A stretch of 64,000 bases of DNA, taken from positions 35,861,598-35,925,597 of the forward strand of contig NC_030385.2 of assembly GCF_001625215.2 (NCBI RefSeq), in the 5' to 3' direction. The notes beneath the pieces were generated by a model that ran no database searches, was not told the origin of the DNA, and saw nothing but the letters and a program-made list of their open reading frames with translations. Numbering within the stretch: the first letter of the stretch is position 1; each line of letters starts with the position of its first letter. A program made the position numbers and the translations under genes. Source of the DNA: Daucus carota subsp. sativus (lineage: Eukaryota; Streptophyta; Magnoliopsida; Apiales; Apiaceae). This document shows, piece after piece, positions 1 through 10,443 of the stretch.

Positions 1-1364
1 AAAGCATGCAACACAGTAGTCGGTACACTGCTTAGCAAGCTAACCGTTCCTTGAAACACTTTATCAAGTCTCGGTCACAAAAAAGTCATGTCTTTTAAAG
101 GTTCTCAGTTTTCATTTAAAGATAGAAAGATAATGAAACTACCATTCAGTGACAAATTTATTAAAGCCGTTATATAACAGAAGAGCCTTGGATAAAAATT
201 TAGAGGACAAGTTGTTCCGGGCGCAGCCATGTTATGCCAAGCCTATGCTTCCGCCCATACTGAAATTTGTGCAAGTATTACTAGGAATATGAACTAGCAA
301 AGTAGCAATCATCTTTACTACAGGTAAGCATGTAATTAAATTGATATATGAATTATAAAGGTACTCGATCGCCAAGATGAGTTATTCTTGTCCGTTATGC
401 TTCTTGCCGTGTTTACCAAATATATCTGTTCAACGCCTTGTTTCCTTATTGTAAAAGTAAAGGTATTACAAAGAACAAACTAACCTTCTCTCAGATCAGA
501 CAAGCACTATATGAAACATACTTTGGGTCTACAGCTTGTGTTTGATGCGTCTGGGACTGGGAAAGCCTTACTTCTGATGAGTGCCAGCTACACCTAAATG
601 CCTTCACCTAACCTACCCCATCATTTCCTCCTCTTTAATATCTCTAGTCTTTCTAAAGTGAATGATTTATGGTAAACATTTGAATATGCGGCACACAATT
701 ATTTTTTCTTGGAAAGCTTTATGATATCACTCCTACTCCTACACAAGTTTTTAGAAAAGCAATACCCAATGCAACCTAAAAGTGTTACAAGGGGAATACA
801 ATCTACGACTGCAAAGCAGTGGATCATCTTAAAAAATTGTTTATCCCCGCATATCCCTAAAAAAGGGAAAGCCGCCACAGTTCCTCTCCCATTCACCAAT
901 CAACCAATCTATTCAAATTCATGTAAAACACGCAAGTCAATCTTCCATCGAATACGACAAAAAGGAGAAACAATCCACAAATTTACTTGATTTATACATT
1001 GTGTTACACATATTTCACAAATCTATTTTTGATCCTAACAAAAAATTATCCTAGTTCCTCTCTACATATCATAATCAGTTAACTAATCACATAAAACACA
1101 CAGATAATCACATATCGACAATTGCAGACAACGCACCAACCAAATTTAACGAACATCATATAGCATATCCGAAAAACCAGACAAACAATCCAAATACACT
1201 CAATTACACATAACACGCCATAATCCGACAAACTAGAGACACAATTCACATAAACCCTTCCAAATCAAACACGCCACATATCCGACAACCACAGACAAAA
1301 ACCCCTCACACCAACCAACAAAATCACATAACACACACATATACCAAGAATTAAAGAAATTCAC
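1..1364 (-). other. Intron 1 of the TOL gene, no second exon recognised
   Basis: This is sequence downstream (in transcription) of the TOL first coding exon. A GT donor lies directly after the exon on the minus strand (intron begins at 1364). I found no stretch coding for the expected continuation of the VHS/GAT protein, so the stretch is read as intron reaching the left edge. It holds only AT-rich sequence with short chance open frames. Confidence 0.55.
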
Positions 1365-1832
1365 CATATAAGTCTGATGAAAAACCGGAAGATACATAAG
1401 ATCATCATTCTGCCCCCAAGCTCTGACCATCTCAAACCCCCTCCTCGCCACCTCCTCATCCGCCTTGGGATCCTCAATCACCCTCACCATCTCCTCCAGC
1501 ACCTTCTCCGACGCAACTTCAGAAAACACCTTCTCGCAATTAGAAGTCAGAGTCTCCAAGAGCTCAAGACACAGCCTCTGAGTCCCCACATTCTTGCTCC
1601 CCAGCTTCTTCTTGATGGCCTTAACGATCTCAGTGCCGCTGACCTGTTCGGAGTTGATCATGGAACATAAGCGGAGATTGAGGCCCCAGTTGGGGTCGGA
1701 GAGAGAGTCGGCGGTGGCGTCGTCGACGAGCTTGGACTCGGCGGTGGGGGCCTGGAGGATCTCTTTCATTTTGGCGGTGCCGGACTTGAATCGCTCGGTT
1801 AAGGAGGATGAAGCCATCTTCAATTTGTCCAT
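1365..1832 (-). CDS. TOL2: TOM1-like (TOL) ubiquitin-binding ESCRT adaptor, first coding exon, partial
   Basis: TOL proteins bind ubiquitinated plasma-membrane cargo through VHS and GAT domains and pass it to the ESCRT machinery at endosomes (family knowledge). The exon encodes 156 residues. The start MDKLK, then LQAPT, the NWGLNLRLC helix, GTEIVKAIKKKLGS, LCLELLETLTSNCEKVFSEV and the end YLPVFHQTYM follow the VHS domain of TOL1/TOL2 closely. The start at 1832 is chosen because MDKLK is the family N-terminus as I remember it; a second ATG lies five codons later. The exon ends in phase 0 before a GT donor (ATG then GTGAAT), exactly where the family protein continues. GAT domain and C-terminus are beyond the left edge. 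The next gene, at 4562, is divergent. TOL2 (At1g06210) is the favoured name because of the two genes that follow; TOL1 is the alternative. Confidence 0.88.
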
Positions 1833-2225
1833 GGTTGGGTTGATTGAATCCTAGGTTTTGTGTTTAGTTGTGAAATGTTTGATTAAGGATATAGATACAT
1901 GTAATGATGGTAGGGTATGTCGGTAATAGAAAAGTGAGTGTAAAGTGATGTGGGTGTTTATGTGGGGCTGTTTTACTAGTAGTTCGGTTTTGGGTTTGCC
2001 GTTGCTACTCCACTAAGTGATTTTCTATCTTTGTTATTTTCGTATCTGATTATTTTATTTTATTTTATTTGAATAAGTAATTATCTTTTTAATTAATTTA
2101 TTGAAAAAGTTTGGTGTGAATCATCCGGTTTTCCTGAGCACATGATAGCTCTACACAATGTCTTTGCTTAAAAATATTTAGGTGGGGCTTGATTCATAGT
2201 TAATGAGTGCGTTATAGGGAATCGA

Positions 2226-2325
2226 AATTTCTAATATATATTGGTGTTTGAATCAATAGTTTTATTTACATAAAATGAAATTACTAATTCAAACACAAAT
2301 ATATAAATTAAGAATTTTATGATAA
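2226..2325. repeat. Imperfect AT-rich inverted repeat
   Basis: The arm around 2226-2262 (containing TATTGGTGTTTGAAT) is the imperfect reverse complement of the arm around 2285-2322 (containing ATTCAAACACAAATATAT). It resembles the ends of a small foldback MITE, but I could not define a target duplication. Confidence 0.4.
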
Positions 2326-2548
2326 AAAATTCAGGATAATTCTTTCTCTACCATTTCATTGAGATACTCATTCTCGTACTTCTCATTTTCATACCCTTCA
2401 TTCTCATTCTCCATTCTCATTTCCGTTCACAATTCATTAATTATGCATTTTAAAAAATACAAACAATGATTTATTTGAATCACCCGAATATATGTGAGAA
2501 AACAAAGTGCATAGAACATAAAAGACATGGAAAAAAATCATAATCGTA

Positions 2549-2784
2549 CTACACCCTATGTCCCTCTCATTTTTTTACAATTTTTTAAACTCGACACGCA
2601 TTTTAAGGGACATATAAAACATAATTTTATATAACATTTTTGAACATTTTCTTTTTTATAAAAGTTTAGATAGCAAATTTTTATTCAGAAGAAAAAAAGG
2701 TGCAAAATGATTTATCAAACTATATTTTATGAGAGTATTAGAATAAGTGTCGAGTCCCGTCCCCCAATGTGGGGACGGAGGGAG
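2549..2784. mobile_element. Stowaway-like MITE (subgroup 1)
   Basis: About 236 bp, flanked by TA on both sides. The right end is GGACGGAGGGAG, the left end a decayed CTACACCCTATGTCCC. The interior carries GACACGCATTTTAAGG, also present in the elements at 4161 and 16707, so these three form a subgroup. Stowaway MITEs are non-autonomous Tc1/mariner derivatives with TA target duplications. Confidence 0.75.
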
Positions 2785-2931
2785 TACAAATTATGAACTA
2801 TTTTTTTGAATATCACAGATATTTGAAGTATTTTTAAATTGGGTTAATTATCTAATTGGCATGGACTTAATGTATCAAGTTTGTCACAAATGATATTACC
2901 ATTGTCACTAAAGTCATCATAAATCTGAAAT

Positions 2932-3850
2932 GGGAAAATAGATTTTTTTGTCACCGAACTTATTATGTTTTTAGAAACTTGCCACTCAACTAAATTTTTT
3001 TTCCTTTTAGTCACTGATGTTAGGTTTGGATTTGTTTTTAGTCACTAACTTAGGTTCGGATATGATTATTAGCATTGTGATAATTTTTTGTAGCATCATT
3101 AACACATAGTGATAGTATATAATTTTTTGACAATATGATGTATGTTTATATCTTTGTATATAGCAATAATAACATAAAATGAGGTGATATAATATTAAAA
3201 TCAGGAAAAATCGTAATTAGAATTCTAGAAATTCATGAAATCATCAGTATGGAATCAATGACTTCAAATAATTTATGCTCTCCATGATAAAATAAAATCT
3301 AATTGAGTGATACGATGCATCATCTTTCACTATTAAAGTTTCAATCACCTAGTTCAGCCTAAGATCTCTCTTAAATTTATCCTCATAATTTTTAATAACT
3401 TTATCTTTTTATAATTTTCAAGATAAAGATATATAAATAGAGAGGAAAACTTATTCTTCGATGATTTATGAGATTTTCTTTTTGCGTATAATAATTCAAA
3501 CACTAAATTTTAATTCGGAAGAAAAACTAAAATAATTTATGAGAGTACACTTTTTGAAACCGTAAAATGCGTGTTTAACTCTTATCACCGAAGATAAACG
3601 ATCTTGGGTACATAAAAGTACTATGTATAAAGATAGACATATATCAAATCATCAAAATATTACAAATTATCATTATATTTTAATAATACTACAAAAAATT
3701 AATATAATGGTAATAATCAAATCCGAACCTAACTTTAGTGGCAAAAAAAATTCCGAACCTAACATCAGTGACTAAAAGAAAAAAAAATTTAGTTGAGTGG
3801 CAAGTTTCTAAAAACATAATAAGTTCGGTGACAAAAAAATCTATTTTCCC
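2932..3850. mobile_element. Non-autonomous Mutator-like (MULE) foldback element, 919 bp
   Basis: The terminal inverted repeats are at least 110 bp long. The left end reads GGGAAAATAGATTTTTTTGT and the right end is its complement ending CTATTTTCCC. The flanks are identical 9-bp direct repeats ATCTGAAAT at 2923-2931 and 3851-3859. Long inverted repeats with a 9-bp target duplication are the mark of Mutator-like elements. The interior holds no transposase reading frame. Confidence 0.85.
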
Positions 3851-3970
3851 ATCTGAAATAAGTACTTTGAAATACGAGTTTAAAAAGTAAAAATATTATT
3901 TATACAGTTTTACACATTTTTTGTGAATGTTATCATGATCAAGTAAAAAATTACGACTTCCGTTATTTAC

Positions 3971-4105
3971 GATAATATATTTAGATTTTATCAAATTTAT
4001 TTATTATTTATTTTTAATTAAAATAAAAAAATAAATATATAATAAAAATAAATATATAATAAAAATAAATAATAAATAAACTTGATAAAATCTAAATATA
4101 TTATC
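3971..4105. repeat. AT-rich foldback hairpin
   Basis: GATAATATATTTAGATTTTA on the left pairs with TAAAATCTAAATATATTATC on the right. The arms are about 46 bp around a short AT-only centre. It is probably a small foldback transposon; no target duplication was assigned. Confidence 0.6.
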
Positions 4106-4160
4106 ATAAAAAATAATGTGTGAAATTCTATAAATAATATGTTTATTGCTTAAACTCATA

Positions 4161-4409
4161 CTCCCTCTGTCCCATTTAATTGCATACGTTTCTTTTCAAC
4201 TGTTCGACACGCATTTCAATGCTCTTATAAAATATAGTTCCGTAACTTATTTTTGAGATTTTCTTTTTCTGAATAAAAATATAACATCCAAATTTTAATT
4301 CAGAAAAAAAAATTTAAAAATAAATTACACAACTATACTTTATAGGAGCATTAAAGTCCGTGCCGCGTTCCCGTCCCTCAATGTATACTACTCAGGGGGA
4401 CGGAGGGAG
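4161..4409. mobile_element. Stowaway-like MITE (subgroup 1)
   Basis: 249 bp with TA at both flanks (4159-4160 and 4410-4411). Ends are CTCCCTCTGTCCC and GGGACGGAGGGAG. It shares the interior GACACGCATTTCAA motif with subgroup 1 and ends about 150 bp upstream of the S26-like start codon, so it sits in that gene's promoter. Confidence 0.88.
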
Positions 4410-4561
4410 TATTATTTTAAGGTAATTATTTGATATTTATAATCATTCGACCACTTTATACTATTTAAGCAACTTGACGAAATAGCCCTTTCTAAATTTA
4501 TTATTTTTTAAATATACTATTCCCTCTGGTTTGGACGACGAGGAGAAAGAGCTGATTCGCA

Positions 4562-7500
4562 ATGGCTTCTCGAATGGTTTCTCGGTTGAAATGGTTACGC
4601 TACCTGGCTAATAGGATGGAGTACTCCGTAGCTCTCAGCTGGAAGGTCCTTTTTTTTTTTTTAATTAATCTTATTTCCCGTCTACACATATATACGCACT
4701 TTGTTTTATATTTTTCAAATGGGTGCATCATAATTGTTCTTGTTTATGTAAAGATTGTATCTTTGTAAGGAGATTGGTGTGTATATTCATATTATCATCA
4801 AGGAGAATAATGGGTTTTGTTTAGTTTGTATGAACTGATGAGATTCTCACTGTCAATATATATTTGTTTTAGGGATGGAATTGCTTGCATCACATATTCA
4901 CATGCCTAAATTGATTGAACTTTTGTGTAAGGGTTTGAGTATTTATTGAGGTGTTTCCTCACTTTGGTTATCTATGTTCATTTACCAACAATTCTAGAAT
5001 CTTTTAGGTATGATAGTGCCTGTATATTAAGATACATTGTTACAATGTTAATGACATAACTTTCCAATACTATGACACTTAAGTCTTAACAGGCAATCAT
5101 ACGCGGCATTTTGGAAACATTATGGCCTACATTATAATACAGTCATTGGCAAACTGCATTTTGGAAACATTATTGTCTGCTTAATACCAGTCGTAGATGA
5201 TTGAAAAAGGGGATTAACCAAACAGGTCGTGAAGTAAGATAATAAGGCTAAAATGTAACTTTTTAGAAATGATGTAAGGATGTGTAATAGTCTGACTCAC
5301 ATCGTCAGCACTAGGCTTTAAAGGTCCTTGTTTATTAGGATGATATACATACATACATATGTGTGTGTGTGTGTGGTATCATCAGTAACAATGAAGCTAT
5401 TTGAAGCTATCTTCAGTCTAAATAGTGGAGTCCTTTGAAGTCTTCAGATGCATAAAACAGAGGCCGGAAACTTAAAACTACGGCATCGTTGAATAATAAC
5501 TTATTCCAGTCCAGACCTGCATGCTTTAGTTTTTGACTTATGGCTGATTGATTTTGTAACTTCATATCAGTTGATTGAGGTTCTAATTAGCTTGTTGTTT
5601 GAATGGTTGAGAATTTAGGTGAAGATGTTAGTCTTACAAGAGAGTCTATATCTAGGCTTGTTAAAATAATCTTTGGAGTACTCAAGGCATAATTGTATGA
5701 TTTGTGCAGCCAATGCGCTGTAAGTTGCTCACAGAACATAAACAGTCAGATTTAGAGAAAAAGAACATTATCTGTCAGGCTTTTACACCAAGCCCAATGC
5801 AGCTATGCAGCTAGCATACTAACAGCTTGGGCCTTCGCCGAGGTTGCCAAGGCATCCATGTGGCTTCCATTTGCATTATGTTCTCCCACCATCCTCCATG
5901 CATAGATGTTAATGATACATTTTGTGCCATCTTGAGCATGGAATATGAATTCCGTTAAGTTTGCATATGTTTTGGACCAAGTGCTGAACAACTCATTTTT
6001 GTGTTTAGCCCATCCTGTACTGAAAGTCAGAGAAAAGCTTTTATTTGAGCATGCATAAGCATAACCACTACTAAGTACTTGCAAGTTGTCGATCTGTTGA
6101 CATTAGGTGCATTTAGACATATTGACATGTTATAAGCATTCTTGTTATGCATGTGAAGGGTTAACTTTGTATATGCTCTATAGCCAGTTATATACGGAAA
6201 AATAGTGGATGCTGAGGTACAGTAATCATTCAATATTATGCATAAATATGATAAGTTCCATTCAGGGATATAATGGAGGACATATCACAGAAACTGAAGT
6301 TGGTGATGCCATATGGAAAAACTTTTTCCATGGGAAGTTAACATATATGCATCGGAACAATGGTCAAGAGATGGCCCCAACGATATCAGAGGAGGGTGGA
6401 ACTCTTCTTGTACGAAAACTGCCAATATCTGATCCAACGTAAGTTTTCATAAATATAAAAGCAGCATCTATATTTATGTCTATGTATTTTATATATCTAT
6501 TGCTTCCGCATTATCTTCAATCTCTAAGGTTTGAGGTCCAATGTATAAGATCAGGCCCTTGTCTTTAATTAAGGCTTTGTGGAGTTTATACAGGTCTGAG
6601 ATATATTTTCTTGGTTGATGTGAGTTGTTTGTTATGTTGTGGTATCATATATGTATCAACATCTATGCATAGTGTGTGACAACTTGGTGTTAAAGAAGAC
6701 CTGGGACATAACCTTGGTGCAGGTTGCCACCCATGTCCCACGCTGCATGTATTGACACATTAATCTAGAAGGTGTTATGGCTAACAAGATAGTACCAAAA
6801 CATGTTGATTAAGTTATTACATGTAAGGAATTTAATGCACTTTTACTGGTGAAAAAAAGGCTTGTATCTGTAGTTTTAGGACAAGCCAAAAATTTCTTTG
6901 ACTTGTAAAAAGGAGGCACTCTTCAACTCTGATCCATCCCTCTTTCTACACCTTTTAATATATTTGATTTGATGTACAGTCCTCAATTCATTTGTCTTTC
7001 TGGAAATAACATTCTGGTTTTGGTGGGTTGATCTGACCATATGGGCACATGCAGCACTACCTTCAGCTTTCCTGACTGTATATTTGACAGGTATGTTTTT
7101 GTGGGAGATGTTGTAGTTGTGAGGGACCCTGAAAAGTCTGAGAATCGTCTGGTTCGTAGAGTAGCTGCTATTGAAGGCCATGAAATGGTGTCGAAAGATG
7201 AAAAGGACGAGCCTTTTGTTCTTGAAGAAGACCAGTGCTGGGTGTTGGCTGACAATGACAATTTAAAGCCCAAGGTATCTCTTAACTTCATGTTTAAAGA
7301 TCTTATGATAAGCAATGTAGGCAAAGACTTGAATGAAAGTAATTAGTTGATTGGTATGTCTTTATTTCCACATGTTTTGCAAAAAATAGCATTCTTGGGT
7401 GTCACTATGTAAGTTCTACTTCATTAATAGTTTTCCTAATGCAGCATACATTCCATACAAGATTTACTCACAATCTTAAAAAGTTACTGTAGTAGAACAC

Positions 7501-8405
7501 CATTGGATAGAATACTATGTAGACAAGCCTCCATAGTAAATTGTGGTTATAAAAGTCCATTTCCTTTTTGGGAATTTAATATATACGTGATCTTTAATGT
7601 TTATAAGTACTTTCTGTAAAAAAAAATACTCCTTATGTCCCAAATCAGTAGTCACTTTGACTTTTTACACGTATTTTAAGGTACATAGAAAAGATAGAGC
7701 TGTAAATTATTTTTCAAATTTACCTTTTCTGATTAGAAATTTAATTAATTTTAATATATTAAGAAAAAGAAAATTTAAAAAATAAGTGGCTGAGCTATGT
7801 TTTATTTGCATCTTAAATACGTGTAGAAAGTCAAAGTGACTACTAATTTGGGACCGAGGGAGTATCTATTAGAACCACCGAACTTGTTTAAATTCGTTAA
7901 CATACATTCGGATAAAAAATCATGTATGCATCATCTTTAAGTTTAAGTTTACAAGGAGACTAATTGTTGGTCATGGTAGTGGTCTACTATATTAGACTAA
8001 CTTGCTTATATAAGATCTAGGACTGTGCATCAGATTGACTGGGGCAGGGAGTCCAGTATTTCTATTTTTTAGTCTCCGTTTTAGAATGGTAATATTATAG
8101 CATTCATCTATTTCTATTGCAGGAAGCCAGAGACAGCCGAATGTTTGGCCCTGTTCCAATGACAGACATAGTAGGCAGAGTCATTTACTCCCTGCGAACT
8201 GCAGTTGATCATGGTCCTGTACAGAACAGGTGATCTGTTTTATTATTAGTATTCCATCTATAACATAGTGTTTATACAAGAAAACATTTACATAATTAAG
8301 ATTTATGTTACTAATTGCAGTCGTTTTGGCATGAGAAGAGATTCATCAGTGCTGGAAGTTGAACTGGATGTCAATGAAATGGCTAAAAATCAAAGAGTTG
8401 ATTGA
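4562..8405 (+). CDS. S26 signal peptidase-like protein, predicted to lack catalytic residues
   Basis: Exons: 4562-4645, 6266-6438, 7091-7274, 8123-8229, 8321-8405; 210 residues. The order of motifs is that of S24/S26 (IMP, mitochondrial inner-membrane peptidase-like) proteins: a helix near residues 22-50, box B NGQEMAPTI (61-68), VGDVVVVRDP (90-99), RRVAAIEG (108-115), DQCWVLADN and a DSRMFGPVP box. In active S26 enzymes box B carries the nucleophile Ser just before Met; here it is Glu63. The general-base Lys that precedes RV is Arg108. Both dyad residues are therefore absent, and peptidase activity is unlikely. The closest remembered relative is At1g06200, annotated as an S26 family protein. 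It lies between TOL and RHON1-like genes, as in Arabidopsis. The start is the first in-frame ATG. Intron 1 is 1.6 kb; intron 3 holds a Stowaway element. Confidence 0.88.
5343..5376. repeat. (TACA)n(TG)n microsatellite
   Basis: Short run of ACATACATACAT followed by GTGTGTGTGTGTGTG in intron 1 of the S26-like gene. Confidence 0.8.
7629..7862. mobile_element. Stowaway-like MITE (subgroup 2) in intron 3 of the S26-like gene
   Basis: 234 bp flanked by TA. Ends are CTCCTTATGTCCC and GGGACCGAGGGAG. The subterminal GTCACTTTGACTTTTTAC and its complement AAAGTCAAAGTGAC are shared with the element at 62748, so these two are one subfamily. Confidence 0.85.
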
Positions 8406-8645
8406 ACTTGCTAGCATAAAGTTAGAACTTAGTTTACCAGCTAATATCTGTCACTGTACCTTTTCAATATGGCTCAAGGAATCAGTGGTATAAAGGGTTT
8501 AGGATCAGTTACGTGAGTATAATCGTAATGTTGGCAATTGCTATCAATTTTATGAACTTGTTCACTACTTATCAATATGGCTTGTTTGGCTCACGCCATG
8601 ACATCCTATCATCCGGGAGGTCTCAGATCTAAGTAAATCCATAAT

Positions 8646-8769
8646 GTAGGAATTCAAAATAAATGATTTACACATGAGGCAACTACATGATGTATATCAT
8701 TTTAAGTCATGGATGTTAATTTGAAGTTGTAGTTGCCTCATATGTAAATCATTTATTTCGAATTCCTGC
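8646..8769. repeat. Foldback hairpin with ~42-bp arms downstream of the S26-like gene
   Basis: The arm starting GTAGGAATTCAAAATAAATG is the near-perfect complement of the arm ending TTTATTTCGAATTCCTGC. Both arms contain the motif ATTTACACATGAGGCAACTA or its complement. The loop is about 40 bases. It lies about 240 bp after the stop codon and could be transcribed in a long 3' UTR. Either a small MITE or a small-RNA precursor would fit. Confidence 0.7.
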
Positions 8770-9150
8770 AAGCATGTAGTTCTGCACTTAAATTTGTATA
8801 ACCCGTAGAATTTGTATAACCCGTAGAGACACTCCGGAGATTGTTTATATGCATGTAACTGTTTGTTTATTTCGCTCTGCACACTAAAATATTGGAGGAA
8901 ACTATAATGCATCTTTTTGTAATTTCTTCGTCAGGCGTGTCATCTTTCATGTGTTGCAACAAAAATGGAGTTAGTATAGCAATGTAGAAACAATTCTTTT
9001 GAATATTTGTGTAGTTTGCGCAAGTAGGTTGTGAGGAATACACAGTTTCTTATTAGGTATGTGCTAAAGTTTTTCATGGAAGCTGAAAAGCTGGGGATAT
9101 AATTCAGACTAATATGACAATATTATTATGATATTTAAATTTAGCAAATA

Positions 9151-9431
9151 CTCCCTCCGTCCCACCCATTTCTTATCGAATGGGTTGGGCACGGAGGTTA
9201 AGAAATATGTATAAAGTAGTGGAAAAGAGGAAGAAAAGTGGGTAAAGTGGTGGGACCCATTGATTTTTAATGTATAAAAAGAAGATAGTGGAGTAAAAGT
9301 AGTGTGAAAAGGAAAGAAAAGTTGAGAAGTGGTGGGATCCATTGACTATTTTTGGTAAGTTTTGAAATGGAAAGAATTGAGTGGGACACCCCAAAAAGGA
9401 AAATGTAAAGAAATGGGTGGGACGGAGGGAG
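9151..9431. mobile_element. Stowaway-like MITE
   Basis: 281 bp with TA at both sides and well-kept ends CTCCCTCCGTCCCACCCATT and GGGTGGGACGGAGGGAG. The interior is purine-rich (GTGGGACCC, AAAGTAGTG repeats) and differs from the other subgroups in this window. Confidence 0.88.
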
Positions 9432-9903
9432 TATGCTAATATGTAATTTATTTCAAATGAAAAAAAACTAAATAATCAAAAAGTTTTTTCAAAAAAGATA
9501 TCCAAATCTTAATTGATATGTTGTGATCGATTATTAATAATAGTGGAAAGCTTGTATGCACATAAATTATTCACTATAATGACAATATTGAATTATAATC
9601 TGTCATTTGTTATTCATAGGAAGGAAATTGAAACACAATTTTGGAGTACGTAATATTTTTGAGAAATTATGAACAAGGATAAATGATTAAACAATAATAT
9701 TGTAATTACACAATTATCAAATATATTATAATTAATTCTTATAAAAATCGTCTTTTATTGAAAATGTCGGACACTATATATGTTTTACAAATAAAATATT
9801 ACACAAATATTATTATTCAAACTATATTTTTCTTACAGTGCGTATATGGTAATAATATGGAAATATTATAAAATTTCAATCAAATATGACTATGCACGTT
9901 TAT

Positions 9904-10036
9904 GCGGCCCAAGTGGTGGGCTTATCCTCTGTTGTCCCGGGACACCCGGGTTCGACTCTGGCTCACCCCGAGATTTATTAGAACAGATACTAATTTGTAA
10001 GGCGTATAAGCCTGCATCGTCAAAAAAAAAAAAAAA
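9904..10036 (+). mobile_element. tRNA-derived SINE with poly(A) tail
   Basis: The head GCGGCCCAAGTGGTGGGC resembles a pol III A box, and GGTTCGACTCT at 9949-9959 matches the B box. About 60 bp of unrelated body ending GCATCGTC follows, then an A15 tail (10022-10036). This is the layout of a plant tRNA-like SINE. The exact 5' end and a target duplication could not be fixed. Confidence 0.75.
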
Positions 10037-10443
10037 GGAACTTCGGCCGGTTCCTACACTAGCTCAACCGGTCGGAAGATTCTGTAAAATATGTGTTTGG
10101 GTTTACTTAATTCCAGAAAAGAAATTATGTTTGAAGAAAATATATTTAAAGTGTTACGAGTTTTCGCAAAATGACTTGTTATTTCATAGGAAAAAAAAAC
10201 ATTTTACTAGAGTACATTTACAAAATTCATTTATGATTGTCAGACGACAGACAGAACATTTGTTTCCCAAACGAGAACTTATTTTAATTTTTTTGTTAAA
10301 TTCTAGTTATAAATTAATTCGAATTTCAACTTTTGTTTAAAAAAAATCGAATTTCAAATTTAATTTCCTATACGTTTGCAAAGGCAATTCCAAATACTAG
10401 AGTGTCCGCTGTCTGCTACTGAAGTGAAGAACACCCATTCGCC

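Larger units (their letters stand above)
1833..4561. other. Divergent intergenic region built mostly of MITEs
   Basis: Region between the TOL gene (minus) and the S26-like gene (plus). The promoter of each must lie in the first few hundred bases next to its start: roughly 1833-2200 and 4410-4561. The rest is occupied by two Stowaway-like elements, a 919-bp element with 9-bp target duplications and two AT-rich hairpins, listed separately. No coding sequence was seen. Confidence 0.7.
8406..10443. other. Intergenic region between the S26-like and RHON1-like genes
   Basis: Contains the 3' UTR of the S26-like gene, a 42-bp-arm hairpin (8646-8769), a Stowaway-like element (9151-9431) and a tRNA-derived SINE (9904-10036), each listed separately. 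It also has a 17-bp tandem duplication (AATTTGTATAACCCGTAG) near 8791-8826. The RHON1-like promoter should be in the last 400 bases; I saw no clear TATA box there. Confidence 0.6.

Noticed and set aside
1233-1364. Extension of the TOL exon past HQTYM
   Set aside because: The sequence turns into Trp/Cys-rich non-family peptide exactly after a GT donor.
5803-6084. 93-codon minus-strand open frame in S26-like intron 1
   Set aside because: No recognisable family, no splice context, and it lies within an intron of a well-supported gene on the other strand.
9904-9965. A tRNA gene
   Set aside because: A and B boxes are present but no acceptor stem or anticodon arm closes, and a poly(A) tail follows; SINE explains it better.
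9846-10340. 164-codon plus-strand open frame
   Set aside because: It runs straight through the SINE and its poly(A) tail (KKKKK), so it is a chance frame.
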